From assembly GCF_001186365.1 (NCBI RefSeq), contig NZ_LDTZ01000016.1, positions 186,001-250,000 of the forward strand: a stretch of DNA of 64,000 bases. The letters are read 5' to 3'. Positions 61,121 through 64,000 of the stretch are shown here, piece by piece. Source of the DNA: Gordonia jacobaea. GTDB taxonomy: Bacteria > Actinomycetota > Actinomycetes > Mycobacteriales > Mycobacteriaceae. Under the pieces are notes generated by a model that had not been told where the DNA came from, did not search any database, and saw only the letters and a list, made by a program, of their open reading frames with translations. Both the position numbers and the translations under genes were made by a program. Every line of letters starts with the position of its first letter. Position 1 is the stretch's first letter.

Positions 61121-61137
61121 CAAATGTCACACATTTG
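61121..61137. promoter_or_regulatory. palindromic operator candidate upstream of sdhC
   Basis: CAAATGT-CAC-ACATTTG, a perfect 7-bp inverted repeat about 120 bp upstream of the sdhC start and close to the TetR gene's 3' end. AT-rich in GC-rich DNA. The regulator is unknown. Confidence 0.5.
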
Positions 61138-61161
61138 GTGGCCGACGTCGCTCGATCGTGT

Positions 61162-61755
61162 TCAGTCCGGAACCGCGTCGGCAAGAGTTGCGCGCGTGGC
61201 GTCGAGGACCTCCTGCGAAAGCGCATCGTCGGACTTGGCCACCGCCCGCGCCACGGCGACCGCGCCGAGTTGTGCGGCGGCGGTCGCGGTCGCCAGGGTG
61301 TGGCGCGCGTCGTCGGACATGGTGTCCGGCAGTGACGATTCGATGAGCGAGACGAGGTCGGTGAATGCGGAGGCGAAGCTGTCGCCGACGGCTGGGGGCT
61401 GTCGGCCGATCTCGCTCGCCGACGCGATCATCGGGCATCCGTCGGCCATGTTGTCGCGCACCCGGGTGGAGATCAGGACGTCGAGGTAGTCCTCGTACGA
61501 CGGATCGTGCACGTCTTTCCATTCGCGAATCCGCTGGTTGACATCGGTGGCTGCCTGCGTGAACGCGGCGGCCGCCAGTGCGTCCTTGTTGTCGAAGTGT
61601 TTGTACAGGGCGCCGTGGGTGAGCCCCGCTTCGGCCGCCACCTCGGCCACTCCGGTCGATGGAATCCCCTTCTCGCGAAACAGCTTTCCCGCTGCGTCGA
61701 GTAGGTCGCGTCGATTCTGCTCGGCCTTGGCCTTCGAGACCCGCACCGCCTTCAC
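61162..61755 (-). CDS. TetR family regulator
   Basis: A 197-residue protein: HTH (NRRDLLDAAGKLFREKGIPSTGVAEVAAEAGLTHGALYKHFDNKDAL) and a C domain with DGCPMIASASEIGRQPP, typical of regulators beside oxidoreductase cassettes. It is divergent from the hydrolase-reductase-tautomerase genes with two operator-like repeats between. GTG 61755 is the start. Confidence 0.88.
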   Translation of the reverse strand: MKAVRVSKAKAEQNRRDLLDAAGKLFREKGIPSTGVAEVAAEAGLTHGALYKHFDNKDALAAAAFTQAATDVNQRIREWKDVHDPSYEDYLDVLISTRVRDNMADGCPMIASASEIGRQPPAVGDSFASAFTDLVSLIESSLPDTMSDDARHTLATATAAAQLGAVAVARAVAKSDDALSQEVLDATRATLADAVPD

Positions 61756-61777
61756 CTCACTTGTCGTCCGAACTATT

Positions 61778-61821
61778 GATTGCGAGCATAATCTTTCTGT
61801 GTTTAGATTGCGACCACAATC
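61778..61821. promoter_or_regulatory. paired TetR operator candidates
   Basis: GATTGCGAGCATAATC (61778-61793) and GATTGCGACCACAATC (61806-61821) are near-identical, the second a GATTG-n6-CAATC inverted repeat. Their starts are 28 bp apart. They sit in the divergent promoter between the TetR gene and the alpha/beta hydrolase. Confidence 0.7.
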
Positions 61822-61867
61822 AAAACTCTGACGCTCACATCTGTGTCATCACGCGAAGGGGACTCTC

Positions 61868-62575
61868 ATGGCAACGACATCCGCGGTACGCAACATCGTT
61901 CTGGTTCACGGCGCCTTTGCTGACGGATCGGGGTGGCAGCCGGTCTATCAACGGTTGGTGGACAAGGGTTTTCTCGTCACCGTGGTGCAGGAACCGGAAA
62001 CCGGCCTCGCCGACGACGTCGCGGCCACGCTGCGTGCCATCGATACCGTCGACGGGCCGCTTGTTCTGGTCGGTCATAGCTGGGGTGGGCAGGTCATCAC
62101 CGAGGCAGGTGCGCATCCGCGCGTCGCAGCACTGGTCTACGTGGCGGCTCTGGTTCCCGATGTGGGGGAGTCCACCAACTCGCTGCACGCCCGCATTCCG
62201 GCTGCGAGCACCGCGGTGATCGCCGGAGCCGAGGGGTTCTTGAGGATCGATCCCGAGCAGTTCGGCGCCGACTTCGCCGCCGACCTGCCAGCCCGCGACG
62301 CCGACTTCATGGCGCACGCGCAGGTGCCCATCCGTGCTGAGGCGCTCGACGCTCCGGCCGCGGCCGCAGCATGGCGGGACCGGCCGTCGTACGGGATCGT
62401 CGCGGGCGCCGACCGCACCATCAACCCCGACCTCGAACGGTGGATGTACGAGCGAGCGGGCGCCGAGGTCACCGAGGTTCCCGGATCGAGCCACGTCGTC
62501 ATGATCTCGCACCCCGACGTCGTCGCCGACGTCATCGAGCGGGCGGCAACGGCAGCCGCATCTGCGGTTGCCTGA
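61868..62575 (+). CDS. alpha/beta hydrolase (EstC/MenH-like fold)
   Basis: A 235-residue hydrolase: NIVLVHGAFADGSGWQPVY (oxyanion hole), nucleophile VGHSWGGQVI, Asp in GADRTINPD and His in GSSHVVMISHP. Small esterase-type family common next to TetR regulators; substrate is unknown. It opens a plus-strand cassette with the reductase and tautomerase. Confidence 0.87.
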   Translation: MATTSAVRNIVLVHGAFADGSGWQPVYQRLVDKGFLVTVVQEPETGLADDVAATLRAIDTVDGPLVLVGHSWGGQVITEAGAHPRVAALVYVAALVPDVGESTNSLHARIPAASTAVIAGAEGFLRIDPEQFGADFAADLPARDADFMAHAQVPIRAEALDAPAAAAAWRDRPSYGIVAGADRTINPDLERWMYERAGAEVTEVPGSSHVVMISHPDVVADVIERAATAAASAVA

Positions 62576-62619
62576 CCCGATCACTTCGACACACAGATCT
62601 CGACAGGACGGGAAAAACA

Positions 62620-63696
62620 ATGAGTGACAACGCTATTCGCGACCGATCCCTGTGCTACCGGGTCTTCGGTGAGCACACGGGGCTGCGCGTCTCCGAGGTC
62701 ATCCTCGGTACCGGCAACTTCGGTACCCGCTGGGGTCATGGTTCGACGCCGGACGCGTCGTCGAAGATTCTCGATGCCTATGCCGACGCGGGCGGCAACT
62801 TCCTCGACACCGCCGACAGCTATCAGTTCGGCGAGTCCGAGGAGATCCTCGGCCGGCTGCTGCAGGGTCGACGCGACGAGTTCGTGCTCGCCACCAAGTT
62901 CACCCAGCGCGCCGACCCGTCGGCCGGAATCCTCGTGACCGGCAACAGTCGCAAGGCGATGGTGAGTTCGGTGGAGCAGAGTCTGCGACGACTGAATACC
63001 GACCACATCGACCTGTTGTGGGCTCACTACTCCGACGGCGTCACACCAGTGGAGGAACTGCTGCGCGGATTCGACGACCTCGCGCGCGCAGGCAAGATTC
63101 TGTACGCGGGGCTCTCGGATTTCCCGGCCTGGCGCGTGGCACGCGCTGCCACCATCGCCGAGATCCGCGGAACCCTGCCGATCGCGGCGCTGCAATTCGA
63201 GCACAGTCTCGTCGAACGCACCGCAGAGGCCGAGCTGGTGCAGGCGGGCAAGGCCCTTGGACTCGGGCTCGCGGCGTGGTCGCCGCTCGGCGGTGGCGTG
63301 CTGACCGGCAAATACCGCGACGGTGCCACCGGCCGCGCGCAAGGCTTCGGCGGCAAGGTCTTCCAGCCGGAGAACTCGACGCAGCGCACCGCGATCCTCG
63401 ACGAGGTCATCGCCGTGGCGAAAGAGGTGGGCGCGACACCGGGGGAGGTCGCCATCGCGTGGGTCGCCGCACAGGGCGTCACGCCCATCATCGGGCCGCG
63501 GTCGGTGGAGCAACTGCAGAGCAATCTCGCGGCACTCGCCGTCGACCTCTCACCCGAGCAGCTTTCTCGACTCGACGCGGTCAGCGCGCCGGCGCAGGTG
63601 TTCCCGTACACGCTGCTCGACGACCCCGACAACCAGCAACGCATCACCGGCGGCCAACTCGCGCGCTTCGACCGGCCGACCGTACCCGTCGCGTGA
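62620..63696 (+). CDS. aldo/keto reductase
   Basis: A 358-residue AKR: ILGTGNFG, catalytic Asp-Tyr in FLDTADSYQFGESEEILG, Lys in VLATKFT, HIDLLWAHYSDG with the His, and NADPH loop GPRSVEQLQSNL. It reduces carbonyls using NADPH. It starts 44 bp after the hydrolase and is probably co-transcribed under the TetR operators. Confidence 0.9.
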   Translation: MSDNAIRDRSLCYRVFGEHTGLRVSEVILGTGNFGTRWGHGSTPDASSKILDAYADAGGNFLDTADSYQFGESEEILGRLLQGRRDEFVLATKFTQRADPSAGILVTGNSRKAMVSSVEQSLRRLNTDHIDLLWAHYSDGVTPVEELLRGFDDLARAGKILYAGLSDFPAWRVARAATIAEIRGTLPIAALQFEHSLVERTAEAELVQAGKALGLGLAAWSPLGGGVLTGKYRDGATGRAQGFGGKVFQPENSTQRTAILDEVIAVAKEVGATPGEVAIAWVAAQGVTPIIGPRSVEQLQSNLAALAVDLSPEQLSRLDAVSAPAQVFPYTLLDDPDNQQRITGGQLARFDRPTVPVA

Positions 63697-63732
63697 GACA
63701 AGAACCCATCCGAGAGCACAGGAGCATTGCCA

Positions 63733-64000
63733 TGCCCATGATCGATATCTACGCACCAGCAGGAACCTTCGCCGACACCGCGCAGCTGGCCGCCGACGCC
63801 GCGAAGACGGTGATGGCCGTCGAAGGAGTTCCGGACCTCTCGATGTTCCGCGACAACACCGCAGCCTTCGTGCACGAGTTGCCGCCGGGTTCCTTCTCCG
63901 ACGTCAACGGAAATGCGCATCATGTCCGCGTCCAGGTGCTCACCAATGCGGGCGCGCTCACCCGCGAGCAGCAGGTGGCCGTCGTCGCCCAGCTCACAGA
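63733..64000 (+). CDS. tautomerase family protein (truncated by window end)
   Basis: The first 89 residues of a protein starting MPMIDIYAPAGTF, with the Pro directly after Met that serves as catalytic base in the 4-oxalocrotonate tautomerase superfamily. VHELPPGSFSDVNG and HHVRVQVLTNAGALTREQQ follow. AGGAGCATTGCC precedes the ATG. The gene runs off the window. Third member of the TetR-controlled cassette. Confidence 0.75.

Overview
The window is about 64 kb of high-GC DNA from a mycolic-acid-type actinobacterium, most likely Gordonia or a close relative in the Mycobacteriales. Support comes from the complete mycofactocin locus, four Mce-associated membrane proteins, an antigen-85-like esterase, a KshB-type sterol hydroxylase reductase with KstR-like operators, the stand-alone ECF factor SigC, and the large Sdh1-type succinate dehydrogenase. 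Genus assignment is inference; no rRNA, tRNA, CRISPR, phage or insertion sequence was seen.

Layout. 1-2.5 kb: a minus-strand operon for a DUF692 (MNIO) enzyme, its SCO6045-like partner and a TIGR04222-type membrane protein ending in a Cys/Gly/Ser tail, a RiPP-like modification system. 2.7-9.5 kb: a secreted CDP-diacylglycerol diphosphatase, a secreted esterase, an HTH-only LuxR protein and a 1261-residue XRE-nSTAND-TM-WD40 protein. 9.6-13.6 kb: a MenH/BpoC-like hydrolase with menC, then a P450 coupled to a TetR regulator. 13.7-16.1 kb: four overlapping Mce-associated genes without any mce or yrbE genes. 16.2-22.4 kb: ferredoxin reductase, AlkD-like protein, ClC exchanger, DoxX, KshB-like reductase and a secreted lipase. 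22.5-32.5 kb: the mycofactocin locus (mftR, mftABCD, mftEFG), split by a minus-strand pair, an alpha-methylacyl-CoA racemase and a mycofactocin-type SDR. 32.5-34.4 kb: GntR regulator with an MFS exporter.

34.6-42 kb is a copper and thiol-redox neighbourhood: CopD-CtaG fusion, zinc-finger anti-sigma-like protein, copper-type P-ATPase, VKOR, DsbA-like protein and SigC. 42-50.7 kb looks like a nitrogen-scavenging catabolic island: Asp/Glu/hydantoin racemase, NCS1 permease, DUF1275 protein, AtzH-amidase fusion, formamidase/acetamidase, GntR regulator, cytosine-deaminase-like hydrolase and a DUF1097 protein. 50.7-55.9 kb: GntR, S9 peptidase and an asparagine-synthetase-type amidotransferase (NAGGN family), plus a hotdog-fold protein. 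55.9-61 kb: a DASS dicarboxylate transporter convergent with sdhCAB. The end holds a TetR-controlled cassette: alpha/beta hydrolase, aldo/keto reductase and a truncated tautomerase.

Two sequence-level patterns run through the window. Every convergent gene pair separated by more than 25 bp (three of three) has its spacer occupied by an exact-period tandem array of unrelated sequence (16, 23 and 21 bp units). In addition, ten genes carry in-frame 15, 18 or 27 bp tandem duplications, mostly at their extreme 5' ends and sometimes including the start codon. Start-stop overlaps (ATGA or GTGA) are very common, so translational coupling appears to be widespread.
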